This document shows, piece by piece, positions 8,492 to 18,093 of a stretch of DNA of 64,000 nucleotides. The notes beneath the pieces were generated by a model, which saw nothing but the letters and a program-made list of their open reading frames with translations, did no database searches and had not been told where the DNA came from. The translations under genes and the position numbers were made by a program. The stretch is taken from NCBI GenBank assembly GCA_022447605.1, contig JAKVBG010000011.1:1-64000 (forward strand), read 5' to 3'. Numbering within the stretch: the first letter of the stretch is position 1; each line of letters starts with the position of its first letter. The DNA is from Mariniblastus sp. (GTDB taxonomy: Bacteria > Planctomycetota > Planctomycetia > Pirellulales > Pirellulaceae).

Positions 8492-10276
8492 CTAGGAACC
8501 GTCATCCACGCGCCGAAACATCAAAAGTCGAAAATCAACCGCTGACTCTCCTGGAATTTCTTCCGCTTGCAAGCTCAACGTTTGAACCCCCTCGTCAAGC
8601 TGTATGACGCCCATCGAAGACGCATGAAAGTCCTTGACAGCCGATTCTGCCCTCTTGAAGCGGTCCTGATCAGGGCCTTGCAGAGGAGGATCATGGGCCA
8701 CGGAAATTACGGCATCGAGTTCCCGTTCACCACAGGTCAACTTGAGCTGGGTCCCCAGCGATTCACTGGGACACGTGTAGTGGAGCTGGACTTCATACCG
8801 ACCCGGTTCGATCACCTCGACCGGCCAGTGGATCCGCTCTTCGGTAGACGTCCAGTTCGTGACAAAGGAGCAGTTGGGATGAATACTGGAACGCTTCAGC
8901 CCACCACTGATCTGGGCATCCCGGGCCGGCATCTGGGTATAGGCAAAGTCCGGGTGACCCAGGCTGAATGGCCGCGTGGATGAGTCCATCTGGTCTTCCA
9001 TATCCTGCTTGAAGCGGATCAGGGATCCCAGTAGCAGGGCCGCAATGGCAGGCTGTTCCGACGAAATGTCTTTCTTCTGCTGAGGATCGTCAACCATATC
9101 AAACAGCAAACCTTTGTTATCCAGTCGGAATTGTTGGGTTCGCACGCTTCCCTTGCCTCTCCAGTAGGAGAAGAGCATGCGAAACCCCAGGTTGGTTTCA
9201 CGCCCTTCCCAGATCGGGAGCAGGTTCTTCCCGTCCAGCAACTTTTCACCAACGTTCTCCGAACCGGTCGCAGCCAACAAGGTCGGATACAGGTCAATGG
9301 CGCCGGCAACCTGCTGCACCCGTCGACCGACGTCCTTGATCTGCTTGGGCCAGCGAACAAACAGAGGCGAGCGAACGCCCCCTTCGTCGGTCGATCCTTT
9401 TTTTCCCTTGAGATCGGCGTTCCAGCGATTGCTGTTGGGACCGTTGTCATTGAAGTACATCACGATCGTGTTATCGGCAATGCCAAGCTCGTCCAGCTTC
9501 CCCAGCACGCGACCCACATTCCAGTCGATGTTTTCCACCATGGCCAATGCTGACCGGGTCTTGGCCAGGTCTTCCTTGTCACCCTTCCGACCGCGTTGAA
9601 CAATCTCCTTACTGGCAAATCGTTGCCAGTAAGGATCAGGCATCTGCGGCGGCCAATGGGGAGTGTTGTACGGCAGGTAGACAAAGAAGGGCTGGGCTCG
9701 GTGTTCCTCGATGAACTTGATCGCCTGACTGGTGAAGTCATCGTTGATATAGCCGTCCCCGCGGACCAGTTCTCCATTCTTTTCCAGGACCGGGCTGAAG
9801 TAGTGCCCCCAATGCCCGGAACAGAAACCGTAGAAATCGTCGAAGCCGCGGCCACAGGGATGGTAAGGGTACTGCATCCCGTTGTGCCATTTGCCAAAGG
9901 CCGCTGTCACGTAACCATTTTTGCGCAAACAATCGGCGATTGTCGTTTCGTCCAGATCCATCCGCTCCTGCCCGCGAGTCACACCCTTCACGTTCGACTG
10001 GGGATGGTATCGACCGGTCAAAAATTCAGCTCGCGTGGGAGCACAAACCGGACAGACAAAGAAATTTTCAAACAGGATGCCCTGGGAAGCTAACGAGTCG
10101 ATGTGGGGAGTTGCCAGGTTTTGATTACCGTTGCAGCTAAAGTCACCCCACCCCTGGTCATCCGAAAGGAACACGATCACGTTGGGACGGGCATTGTCCT
10201 GGCCCGCCAGATCGGCCAACCCGCCCAGACAGGTTACCAACAGCCAGGCCGAACAAAACAAAAACCGCATCTTCAT
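8492..10276 (-). CDS. Secreted sulfatase (arylsulfatase family)
   Basis: 594 aa from the ATG at 10276. An upstream in-frame start at 10369 would add 31 residues before the signal peptide (MKMRFLFCSAWLLVTCLGGL). The sulfatase domain begins with NVIVFLSDDQGWGDF (Asp-Asp metal ligands). Its active-site motif CAPTRAEFLTGR supplies the Cys converted to formylglycine. GKWHNG and the DNGPN metal-binding loop follow. Residues after about 460 form a beta-rich C-terminal extension (EPGRYEVQLHYTCP and following) that resembles a carbohydrate-binding module. It probably desulfates a sulfated polysaccharide or glycoside in the periplasm or outside the cell. The substrate cannot be read from sequence. No anaerobic or FGE-type activator is seen in the window. 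Confidence 0.93.
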   Translation of the reverse strand: MKMRFLFCSAWLLVTCLGGLADLAGQDNARPNVIVFLSDDQGWGDFSCNGNQNLATPHIDSLASQGILFENFFVCPVCAPTRAEFLTGRYHPQSNVKGVTRGQERMDLDETTIADCLRKNGYVTAAFGKWHNGMQYPYHPCGRGFDDFYGFCSGHWGHYFSPVLEKNGELVRGDGYINDDFTSQAIKFIEEHRAQPFFVYLPYNTPHWPPQMPDPYWQRFASKEIVQRGRKGDKEDLAKTRSALAMVENIDWNVGRVLGKLDELGIADNTIVMYFNDNGPNSNRWNADLKGKKGSTDEGGVRSPLFVRWPKQIKDVGRRVQQVAGAIDLYPTLLAATGSENVGEKLLDGKNLLPIWEGRETNLGFRMLFSYWRGKGSVRTQQFRLDNKGLLFDMVDDPQQKKDISSEQPAIAALLLGSLIRFKQDMEDQMDSSTRPFSLGHPDFAYTQMPARDAQISGGLKRSSIHPNCSFVTNWTSTEERIHWPVEVIEPGRYEVQLHYTCPSESLGTQLKLTCGERELDAVISVAHDPPLQGPDQDRFKRAESAVKDFHASSMGVIQLDEGVQTLSLQAEEIPGESAVDFRLLMFRRVDDGS

Positions 10277-10484
10277 CGCAAATAGGCTCCCATGTAACTC
10301 GAAACGTCGGCCAACCGCCGACCGCCGGTCCCATTCTCGCACGTGACCACATGAATTTCGAGCATGCATTCAGACGGAATCCCCACAAACGGCAAAACCC
10401 CTGGCAGATCGGTTTGGAGCCTTTGAAAACAGCCGCGGGCAACGGCTTCAAGAGAAGCGTGGGACCGTCAACCATCGGGACGGA

Positions 10485-13385
10485 TCAATCATCCTCGTCC
10501 ACATCTTCGTAGTCATCCTCTTCGTAATCTTCGTATTCCTCGTACTCTTCTTCTTCACATTCCTCTTCCCCTACATCGCCGTCCGCATAGTAGTCGGCGT
10601 CTCCTTCCTCCTCGTACTCCTCTTCCTCGTATTCTTCGTCTTCGAATTCATCTTCCTCACCATCGACGCCTTCATCCTCTTCGGAAGGCGAATCCGTCTC
10701 CCATTCGGTCTCCTGCGATTCTTCTGCCGTCTCCAAAGCACCTTCTTCCTGGCCCGGTTCCGCTACCAGCGGCGCGACTCCTTGGTTGGCGGCGAGCAAC
10801 GTCTGGCGCGACGTATCGATTTTCAACAAGGCAGGTCGTTCCGGGGCGAGGGTGACCTCAGCTTCGGCCTCTTCCCCGGCCTGGATTTCCAGCCAGCGTT
10901 CCGATGTCAGCAGGACTTCTCTCGACTTGGAACCGTTATAAGGACCTACGAAACCGTCCTCCTCCATATAGTCAATCAAACGGGCGGCCCGACCGTACCC
11001 GATTCCCAAGGCGCGCTGCAGCAGTGAAACGCTCCCCCGCTGTTCGTTCACCACGGTGTCGACCGCCTGCTCATACAGGTCGTCACGACTCTTCAGAGCC
11101 TGGGCACCATCGGCCCCACCCTCCGAATCGACCTTCAGGTTGACCAGTTCCGAAACAAAATTCTGTTCGCCCGTACTTACGGCATCGGTAATCAGGTCAA
11201 TTTCTTCGTCCGTCAAAAACGTGCCCTGTCCACGCAACAGGTTGCTGGTACCCGGCCAGAGGAACAACATGTCACCAGATCCAAGCAGTTTTTCGGCCCC
11301 CATGGAATCGAGGACAACGCGGCTGTCCACTTTGCTGGCAACCTGGAAGGCCAGCCGGGCCGGCAGGTTGGACTTGATCAAACCGGTAATCACGTCCACG
11401 GTCGGTTTCTGGGTTGCCAGAATCAGGTGGATTCCCACAGCCCGACTCTTTTGAGCCAAGCGGATAATGTGCTGCTCCACCTCCTTGCCCGACGTCATCA
11501 TCAAATCGGCCATTTCGTCAGCGACAATCACAATGAACGGCAGATTGTTTGGAATGTTATCGCGTTCGATGGCATCCTTCGGTTTCAGCCGCTCCAGCAG
11601 CTCTTCTTCACCCAGCTGGTTATAGCTGTTGATATGGCGCACGCCTGCCTTGGCCAGCAGCCGATAACGATCTTCCATCTTTTCGACCGCCCAGGCCAGG
11701 ATCGCCTCCGCTTTTTTCATGTCCGTGACGACCGGGTGCATCAGGTGGGGCAGTCGACCATATCCGCTCAGCTCCACCATCTTGGGGTCAATCATCAACA
11801 TCCGCACCTCGTCCGGCCGGCGGGTCATCAGGATCGAGGAGATGATCGCATTCAAACAGACGGACTTACCCGTCCCGGTGCGACCGGCAATCAACAAGTG
11901 TGGCATCTTTGCCAGGTCCACGGCCATCGGACCGCCCACGGCATCTTTACCCAGGAACAAGGGGATGCTCATCCGCTTGGTCTTCGCTTCACACTGCTGC
12001 ATCACCTCGCGCAGGCGCACGACCTGCCGCGACTCGTTGGGCACCTCGATCCCAACCGTGTTTTTCCCAGGGATGGGCGCCACGATACGAACACTGGTCA
12101 CACGAAGTGCAATGGCCAGGTCATCGGCCAGGGCCGTGATCTTGTTGAGTCGCAGCCCCGCTTCGAGTTGAATCTCATACTGGGAAATCACGGGCCCCGT
12201 TTCCACGGCGACCACCTGGACCTTGTAGCCGAATTCCCTGCAGGTCTTTTCCAGGATCTTGGCCTTCTCCAGGGCTTCCAGCTTTTGTGATTCAAAGGGA
12301 ACCGAATCCCCCTCGATCAACATCTCCATGCCAGGCAGTTCATAGTCGATATCACTTTGAATATTCGCCGCCTCGTCCAGCTGGCTCATGACTTCATCAC
12401 GCTCCGACTGAGCGGCATCCGCCGCCGGTTGCTTGACGGGGAAATGCGGCTTGGGGGCGACGGACGTCGCCGCCGGAACTTCTTCATCGGACTCCACTTC
12501 TTCCCCATCAAGATCTTCCTCGTCAACCGGGTCGGTGGTCTCCATTGGGAGAACCGGGGTGGCCCCGGCATCCAACTCGTCGTCCTCTTCCTCTTCGTAA
12601 TCTTCGAAGTCGGCCTCTTCCTCGCAATCCTCGATATCTTCCTCGACACGATCACCATTGATTTTTATCGTGCGAGGTCGGTCCAGGTCCTCATCCAGTT
12701 CCAGTTCTTCATCTTCCTCTTCATACTCCTCCTCTTCGTCCTGACTGCCATTGACCCAGTTCAAAAGGCGGTGAACCAAACCGAAGGGCAACAGGGAACT
12801 GGCCGCTACCAGAGCTGGTGAAAAGACCAGGCGACCGGCCTGAAAAATCAGGTACTCGGTCCACATCATGACCCCAACCAGTGCCACACACGACGCGACA
12901 AGGATGCCCCCCATCCAGCCAAGATGATCATTCGCCAAACCACTCGACAGCGCGCCGAGGTAACCGCCGGCACCGATAATCGGGCTGACCGTCCATTCCG
13001 GCAACGTCATGCTGGCCAAGCTGACAAACCCGAGCAGGCTCAGCATCCAGCCGATCGTTTTGAGCAGGGGAGCCTTGACGGACGTTTGTCGAAACAGGGC
13101 GATTTCCAGGGAAATCAGACCAATTACCAACAGGTAGGCGCCCACACCGAGCACGTGCACCAGCAGGTCCGCCGTCCAGGCACCGATCCGCCCGCAGGCA
13201 TTGGCGAAGGTCTCGTTCTGCGGGTAGACCAACTGGTCCGGCTGATAAAACTGGTTAAGCGACGGGAATGCCTGGGAAACCGGGTCCGCCTTGTCATATG
13301 TCGCCAAGCAGGCAACCAGAAATACGATAGCCGTCAGCAGGGCGACCGCGACAATATCGTTTCGGATTTTTCTGTTTTCTGGCAT
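10485..13385 (-). CDS. ftsK: FtsK/SpoIIIE-type DNA translocase with acidic tracts
   Basis: 966 aa from the ATG at 13385 (MPENRKIRND). It is a membrane-anchored, septal dsDNA pump that clears or sorts chromosomes at division. Four TM segments occupy about residues 12-190, beginning with IVAVALLTAIVFLVACLA. An acidic linker (about 205-305) follows, then the alpha/beta RecA-like motor with Walker A GRTGTGKSVCLN and Walker B VIVADEMADLM. The winged-helix gamma domain (SVSLLQRALGIGYGRAARLIDYMEEDGFVG) normally ends the protein. Here it is followed by about 130 residues, the last about 90 of which are almost entirely Glu, Asp and Tyr. The neighbouring ribBA is 398 nt upstream on the same strand. Confidence 0.95.
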   Translation of the reverse strand: MPENRKIRNDIVAVALLTAIVFLVACLATYDKADPVSQAFPSLNQFYQPDQLVYPQNETFANACGRIGAWTADLLVHVLGVGAYLLVIGLISLEIALFRQTSVKAPLLKTIGWMLSLLGFVSLASMTLPEWTVSPIIGAGGYLGALSSGLANDHLGWMGGILVASCVALVGVMMWTEYLIFQAGRLVFSPALVAASSLLPFGLVHRLLNWVNGSQDEEEEYEEEDEELELDEDLDRPRTIKINGDRVEEDIEDCEEEADFEDYEEEEDDELDAGATPVLPMETTDPVDEEDLDGEEVESDEEVPAATSVAPKPHFPVKQPAADAAQSERDEVMSQLDEAANIQSDIDYELPGMEMLIEGDSVPFESQKLEALEKAKILEKTCREFGYKVQVVAVETGPVISQYEIQLEAGLRLNKITALADDLAIALRVTSVRIVAPIPGKNTVGIEVPNESRQVVRLREVMQQCEAKTKRMSIPLFLGKDAVGGPMAVDLAKMPHLLIAGRTGTGKSVCLNAIISSILMTRRPDEVRMLMIDPKMVELSGYGRLPHLMHPVVTDMKKAEAILAWAVEKMEDRYRLLAKAGVRHINSYNQLGEEELLERLKPKDAIERDNIPNNLPFIVIVADEMADLMMTSGKEVEQHIIRLAQKSRAVGIHLILATQKPTVDVITGLIKSNLPARLAFQVASKVDSRVVLDSMGAEKLLGSGDMLFLWPGTSNLLRGQGTFLTDEEIDLITDAVSTGEQNFVSELVNLKVDSEGGADGAQALKSRDDLYEQAVDTVVNEQRGSVSLLQRALGIGYGRAARLIDYMEEDGFVGPYNGSKSREVLLTSERWLEIQAGEEAEAEVTLAPERPALLKIDTSRQTLLAANQGVAPLVAEPGQEEGALETAEESQETEWETDSPSEEDEGVDGEEDEFEDEEYEEEEYEEEGDADYYADGDVGEEECEEEEYEEYEDYEEDDYEDVDEDD

Positions 13386-13783
13386 GGACGCCAAACCTCG
13401 ATGGTTAATAAACCAATGAACTCGAATGTGTGGCGATCCCTGCCGGCGAGAACAATTCATTCAACAGAACGTCTCATCGTCTATTTCGACCGGAAGTGCG
13501 TCCACGATTGAATCTGGTTGAGGGACAACCCCATGTTTCGCCAACTGCTAGAACAGGCCAATTGCATGGAACTGCTCCAACCCGCTTCGACCGATTAATC
13601 GAAGCGAGCCAAAGCGGGTGGAGTGTCGGGAAACCTGTCCAGAAGAACCCTCGCAGGAGAACGTAGAATGCCGGTCGGAAAAACCGGAATAGCCGCTGCA
13701 AGCCGCAACCCGTTTGCGAATATCGTTTGGCCCCACCGGTGGCCGACCCAGGAGACGACGACTGACCGCGGGGCTCGGCCGAA
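13386..13783. other. Intergenic region between ribBA and ftsK
   Basis: 398 nt between two minus-strand genes. Open frames here are short and overlap the 3' end of ribBA, and none looks like a protein family. I see no clear terminator, promoter pair or structured RNA. It presumably holds the ftsK promoter and leader. Confidence 0.6.
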
Positions 13784-14995
13784 CTAATTACCCGGCAGAC
13801 GATGCCCCATCTTGTCCCGCTTGGTGGCCAGGTAGGACTCGTTGTGCTCGTTGATCGGAGGCAGGATTGGAACCTGGTCAACCACCTCCAATTTGAACCC
13901 TCGCAAGTTGAAAGCTTCGACCTTCTTCGGGTTATTGGTCAGCAACCGGATCCGGCTCAAAGACAAGTCCTTAAGAATCTGAATGCCGACGCCATAGTCA
14001 CGCATGTCGGCCTTGTGCCCCAATGCATGATTCGCTTCGACCGTATCCAGGCCCCCGTCCTGCAACGAGTACGCCTTGATTTTCTCGGCCAAACCGATCC
14101 CGCGGCCCTCCTGGGGCAGGTAAACCAGAACCCCGTAGCCTTCGTTGGAAATCATGTCCAACGCCAGTTTGAGCTGATCGCCGCAATCACACCGCAGCGA
14201 GTCAATCAGATCACCGGTAAAACAGCTGCTGTGCATCCTGACCAGCGGAGGCAATGCCTGTTTTTCCGGATCACCCAAAACGAGTGCCATTGGCTGCTGG
14301 GTTTCGTACTTGACGTCATACGCCACGATCTTGAATTCACCGAACCTGGTTGGCAACTTGGCCGTGGCCAGACGTGACACCAGCTTTTCACTCATCCGCC
14401 GATATTCGATCAGGTCTTCGATCGTGATAATGTGCAGGTCTTTTTCTGCCGCAATTTCAAACAGGCGGTCCCGGGTCGCCCGGTTTCCATCGTCATCGAG
14501 AACTTCGCAGATGACGCCGGCTGGTTGCAAACCGGCCATTCGGGACAGATCGACGGCGGCCTCGGTATGACCCGCACGTCGCAACACACCCCCCTCCTTG
14601 GCCAGCAACAGGTGGACGTGCCCCGGGCGGACAAAATCTTCGGCCGCGCTCTCCGGGTTGGCGATGGCCCGCACGCAATGGGCACGCTCTTCAGCCGTGA
14701 TTCCCGTTTTCGCCGAAACGTGGTCAAGCGGCGTCAAGAAGGCCGTGCCCAACTTGGTCTCATTCTCATCGACCAACGGTTTGACCTTTAGACGCGCAGC
14801 CGTTTCAGCCAAAACCGGCATACAGAAGTCACCTCGACCGCTGAGGAGCAGGTTGATCGTCTCGGGCGTCGCTTTTTCTGCGGCGCAGATGTAATCACCC
14901 TCGTTTTCGCGGTCCTCGTCGTCCACCACGATCACGACGTGACCGTTGCGGATCGCATCGACCGCGTCCGGAATACTAGAAAAACGCCTGGTCAC
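13784..14995 (-). CDS. ribBA: Bifunctional DHBP synthase / GTP cyclohydrolase II
   Basis: 403 aa, normal for RibBA. The N-terminal RibB domain (about 1-205) makes 3,4-dihydroxy-2-butanone-4-phosphate from ribulose-5-phosphate. It shows DDEDRENEGDYI, FVRPGHVHLLLAKEGG and RRAGHTEAAVDL. The C-terminal RibA domain (about 210-400) opens GTP with loss of formate. It shows the zinc ligands in CFTGDLIDSLRCDCGDQL and the GTP-site YLPQEGRGIGLAEKIKAY. Both halves keep their catalytic residues. The start is a GTG with GGAGG 6 nt upstream, which decides the start. Other riboflavin genes are not in the window. Divergent from a secreted esterase gene. I saw no FMN riboswitch in the 137-nt upstream interval. 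Confidence 0.96.
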   Translation of the reverse strand: MTRRFSSIPDAVDAIRNGHVVIVVDDEDRENEGDYICAAEKATPETINLLLSGRGDFCMPVLAETAARLKVKPLVDENETKLGTAFLTPLDHVSAKTGITAEERAHCVRAIANPESAAEDFVRPGHVHLLLAKEGGVLRRAGHTEAAVDLSRMAGLQPAGVICEVLDDDGNRATRDRLFEIAAEKDLHIITIEDLIEYRRMSEKLVSRLATAKLPTRFGEFKIVAYDVKYETQQPMALVLGDPEKQALPPLVRMHSSCFTGDLIDSLRCDCGDQLKLALDMISNEGYGVLVYLPQEGRGIGLAEKIKAYSLQDGGLDTVEANHALGHKADMRDYGVGIQILKDLSLSRIRLLTNNPKKVEAFNLRGFKLEVVDQVPILPPINEHNESYLATKRDKMGHRLPGN

Positions 14996-15036
14996 ACCAG
15001 AGCCTCCTGTTTTTTGGTCAGTTCAGAACGCCCTAT

Positions 15037-15090
15037 ATTATAGGTTGGTCGGGAAGGGGGTTAAGGCGCGTCGCCCCAAACCAGTATAAT
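15037..15090. promoter_or_regulatory. Divergent -10-like elements
   Basis: Between ribBA (minus) and the esterase (plus) two TATAAT hexamers occur. One is on the minus strand at 15037-15042, inside the palindrome-like CTATATTATAG. The other is on the plus strand at 15085-15090. Neither has a strong -35 at standard spacing, so this is tentative. Confidence 0.35.
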
Positions 15091-15132
15091 TATCTGAAGA
15101 AAACTCGTCCGCTCCATCACCATTGTCAACGC

Positions 15133-16203
15133 ATGAGCATGAAGATTCCGTCCTTAAAATGGTCAAAACCGAAAAGCCTTGCCAGCGGATCGCTCTTCCT
15201 GTTCCTGTTCTGGGCTCAGGCCGCGGGGATCACGCAGGAGCCGCGGACGCTGCCTGACAACCCCGGGCGGGCCGAGGCCGGCCCCGATCAGGAGGACGAT
15301 GACCGAAGCGACCCGCGATCCGCAACCGAACCAGACACCCGCTTCAAGTTCAAGAAACATGGTGCTATTGAATATACCCGTGGAGAAAATTACCGCTTAA
15401 CTCTGGATGTTTACCAACCCGAGGGAGAAGGCCCCTTTCCGGCCGTCTTGGCCGTCCATGGAGGTGCCTGGCGCAGCGGCAGCAAAATCACCATGATCCG
15501 CCATGCCTGGAAACTGGCTGCTGCCGGATACGTGGTAGTGGCCATCAATTATCGGCACGCCCCGGAACATAAGTTTCCCGCTCAAATTCACGATTGCAAA
15601 CAGGCCGTTCGCTGGATGAGAATTCATGCCGATGAGTATTCGATCGACCCCCAGAGGATTGCCGCATTTGGCTATTCCGCCGGTGGGCACCTGGCCGCTC
15701 TGCTGGGAACCACCTGCGCAGACGACAATCTGGAGGGGACCCACCAAGCGGCTGAGCAGGATCAGGTTTCCACCCGGGTCCAGGCGGTGATTGCCGGTGG
15801 AGCGGTTTGTGATTTTGCCTGGGTCAGCCCCGAAAGCAGGTTGCTTGAATACTGGATCGGCGCCACTCGCCAAACCGACCCGGCGGCTTACCTCACTGCC
15901 TCACCCATTCATTATGTTTCACGCGACGACCCCCCGTTTTATTTTTTTCACGGCGAGGAGGATGCCATCGTGCCCCTGGCCAGTTCCCGGCGGATGCACC
16001 GCAAGCTGGTCGCCCAGGGCACCCCCAGCGAATTCAGGCAGGTCACAGGGAAAGGCCATTTGGCGACCTTCGGGGATATCCAACAGATGAACGGGTGTAT
16101 TGATTTCCTGAAAAAACAGATGCCGGAACCGACTGGTCAACACAACGGGGACAGCCAGCGACGGCCACCATCTCACCAACCAACAGCCCGGGAAGCCCCT
16201 TGA
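15133..16203 (+). CDS. Secreted alpha/beta hydrolase (esterase/lipase type)
   Basis: 356 aa. A basic N-terminus plus LASGSLFLFLFWAQAAG looks like a signal peptide. A charged, disordered spacer follows (about 35-75). The hydrolase domain shows the oxyanion motif AVHGGAWRSGS (near 110), the nucleophile elbow FGYSAGGHLAA (Ser near 180), an acid in HGEEDAIVPL and the histidine in GKGHLATFG, so the triad is complete. This pattern matches the carboxylesterase families related to BD-FAE or acetylxylan esterase. The substrate is not readable. The C-terminal 30 residues are low-complexity and polar. It is followed after only 3 nt by the next gene, so they form an operon. Confidence 0.88.
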   Translation: MSMKIPSLKWSKPKSLASGSLFLFLFWAQAAGITQEPRTLPDNPGRAEAGPDQEDDDRSDPRSATEPDTRFKFKKHGAIEYTRGENYRLTLDVYQPEGEGPFPAVLAVHGGAWRSGSKITMIRHAWKLAAAGYVVVAINYRHAPEHKFPAQIHDCKQAVRWMRIHADEYSIDPQRIAAFGYSAGGHLAALLGTTCADDNLEGTHQAAEQDQVSTRVQAVIAGGAVCDFAWVSPESRLLEYWIGATRQTDPAAYLTASPIHYVSRDDPPFYFFHGEEDAIVPLASSRRMHRKLVAQGTPSEFRQVTGKGHLATFGDIQQMNGCIDFLKKQMPEPTGQHNGDSQRRPPSHQPTAREAP

Positions 16204-16206
16204 ACC

Positions 16207-17055
16207 ATGCAGAAATTGCCGAGCGAGGAATACGTTGAGCAGGCTTACCTGTTTCGTGCCCTATCCCAGAGGATGACCTCAACCGATCCGGTTCAGGATA
16301 TGCTGGGCCACCTGCGCGAAGAAATACTGGCAACCACCAAATTGCCCATGGCCATTGATTACCTCTTGGCCGAACTCAACCACGTCGGAACGATGTCGAC
16401 GGCAATGGGCAAACTGGCCCATTACTTCACCCCCTTTCAGACCTACCTGGTGGCCGCCGCCGAAAGCGAAGCGGGAAGGTTCGACATGAACCTGGCCTTG
16501 TTGATCATGGAACATGAAGCGAAGTTTCGCGCTGCCCACGCTCCCCCCACCTCGATGTTTTTTTTCCAGTTCGAAACGATTTCCCGCAATCGCCTTGCGT
16601 ACGACACAGGGCTTGAGGCAATCAGCCAGGACCCGGTTTACGATGAAGAATGGAGCCGCTGGATATTGAAAGTACGGCACCAGATCGGGATCGTGGACCT
16701 GGCAGATCTGGTTTATGTGCACAGCGAACACTATCTGCAAAGACAGCAACAGGCGGCACAAGCCCAAGTTCAAATCCCCGAACCGATCCTGTTTGGCGAA
16801 AAAGAGGGTCGAATTGCACTGGCCAACCGAAGCAAGGAACCGATGTTCCTGTTTTCGGCGCTGCAACGGCACCTGAATTACCCGGCTGTCCCCAAGCCTA
16901 AACGTCGGGACCCCAACCAGGACTTGATCCCCAAGCTGGTGCGGACACTCGAACGGATCGAAGTGCGATTGAAACTGCTGGAAGACGAACAACGTGAGAA
17001 AGGAATTGATCTGAGTCAATTCTATGATTCAGACAACCAACCCGGCTTCGAATAA
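16207..17055 (+). CDS. Conserved-looking protein of unknown function
   Basis: 282 aa, soluble, with no signal peptide or TM segment. The N-terminal 190 residues are predicted mostly helical by composition (EEYVEQAYLFRALSQRM, LPMAIDYLLAELNHVGTMST, LALLIMEHEAKFRAAHAPP). The last 50 residues form a charged coiled-coil-like segment (LIPKLVRTLERIEVRLKLLEDE). The segment YDEEWSRWILKVRHQIGIVDLADLVYVHSEHY has the regular charge pattern of a conserved protein. I do not recognise a family. The ATG lies 3 nt after the esterase stop, so translation is probably coupled, although no shared pathway is evident. Confidence 0.82.
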   Translation: MQKLPSEEYVEQAYLFRALSQRMTSTDPVQDMLGHLREEILATTKLPMAIDYLLAELNHVGTMSTAMGKLAHYFTPFQTYLVAAAESEAGRFDMNLALLIMEHEAKFRAAHAPPTSMFFFQFETISRNRLAYDTGLEAISQDPVYDEEWSRWILKVRHQIGIVDLADLVYVHSEHYLQRQQQAAQAQVQIPEPILFGEKEGRIALANRSKEPMFLFSALQRHLNYPAVPKPKRRDPNQDLIPKLVRTLERIEVRLKLLEDEQREKGIDLSQFYDSDNQPGFE

Positions 17056-17388
17056 GCTTCCTGCCCCGCAGAACGGGAAACGGGCGGCCCTGCCAGGGAG
17101 GGGTAACGGCCTGGATATCGTTCCTGAATATCGCTAAACAGACATCCAGGCATGACTTAGGAAAAGATTGATTTTAGGCTCTAGCCGGCCCCGTTTCGGC
17201 AGCTAAAATTTGAGGCTTGATTCGTGGCAGGCAGTTGCCCCGGATACCGGGCTCAAGCCCATTGTGTCAACGTGCCAACCCGCTGTTTTCAACTGGACAG
17301 CTCCGGACAGCCAGACGGCACGCCAACCGTTTCCTGTGCCGTTACAGGATCCATCCGTTTTCCTTAATGACTTCTTTTGATCAGGCCA
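17056..17388. other. Intergenic region upstream of rpe
   Basis: 333 nt with no supportable gene. The in-frame extension of rpe reaches only a TTG at 17377, and other frames are short. I see no terminator with a T-run and no clear promoter. A GCC/GGC-rich imperfect inverted repeat lies at about 17090-17115. Confidence 0.55.
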
Positions 17389-18093
17389 ATGTCACGAGAA
17401 AAAACTCTGGAACGGCTGCGCAAAGCGACGCCGGCCATCCTGCCTTCGCTGCTGTTATGCGATTTTGGCAACCTGGAACGGGAAATTGAAAAACTGCATG
17501 CCGCAGGATTCAAATCACTGCACCTGGATGTAATGGACGGGGTGTTCGTACCGAATTTTTCCTATGGCATTACGATCGTCGAAGCGGTTCGCAAATTGAC
17601 CGATTTACCACTCGACGTCCACTTGATGATGGTCGAGCCACAAAAGTATGTGCAACAGTTTGCCGATGCTGGCGCCGACTTGATCACGTTTCACGCGGAA
17701 GCGGTCGAGGAGACTCGGCCGGTCCTCGAAGCGATCCGACAAACGGGGATTGCCGGCGGTATCGCCCTGAACCCGGGAACGGATGTTTCCACCGTCGAGA
17801 AGGACCTCGACCTGTGCGATGTGTTCCTGGTCATGAGCGTCCACGCGGGGTTTGGCGGCCAGGCCTTCATGGAAAGCGTGCTGGAAAAATTCGAACAGGT
17901 TCGCAATGCCCCCCACGGGGAAAATATCCTGTTGGAAATTGATGGTGGAATCAACGCCGAAACCATCGGCCAGGCTCACGCCATGGGGGTCGATCTGTTT
18001 GTCGCGGGTTCGGCCGTCTTCCGGCAGGCTGATTATCGGCAGGCACATGACCGTCTGCTGGAACAGGCTGGGGTTTCCAATGAACGCGTTTAA
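17389..18093 (+). CDS. rpe: Ribulose-phosphate 3-epimerase
   Basis: 234 aa from the ATG at 17389. A TTG 12 nt upstream is possible but less likely. It interconverts ribulose-5-phosphate and xylulose-5-phosphate in the pentose phosphate pathway. The TIM barrel shows ILPSLLLCDFGNLEREI, LHLDVMDGVFVPNFSYG (metal-binding His and Asp), DVHLMMVEP, and the phosphate loops LEIDGGINAET and FVAGSAVF. The loop usually read as NPGFGGQ is HAGFGGQ here. All catalytic residues I can place are present. Its last 14 nt overlap the next gene, so the two are translationally coupled. Confidence 0.95.
   Translation: MSREKTLERLRKATPAILPSLLLCDFGNLEREIEKLHAAGFKSLHLDVMDGVFVPNFSYGITIVEAVRKLTDLPLDVHLMMVEPQKYVQQFADAGADLITFHAEAVEETRPVLEAIRQTGIAGGIALNPGTDVSTVEKDLDLCDVFLVMSVHAGFGGQAFMESVLEKFEQVRNAPHGENILLEIDGGINAETIGQAHAMGVDLFVAGSAVFRQADYRQAHDRLLEQAGVSNERV

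Noticed and set aside
11427..12290. 287-codon plus-strand frame opposite ftsK
   Set aside because: Shadow of the motor domain; no ribosome site.
13474..13881. Minus-strand frame between ribBA and ftsK
   Set aside because: It overlaps the ribBA 3' end and lacks protein-like features.
14996..15132. FMN riboswitch upstream of ribBA
   Set aside because: The 137-nt interval lacks the conserved RFN box sequence.
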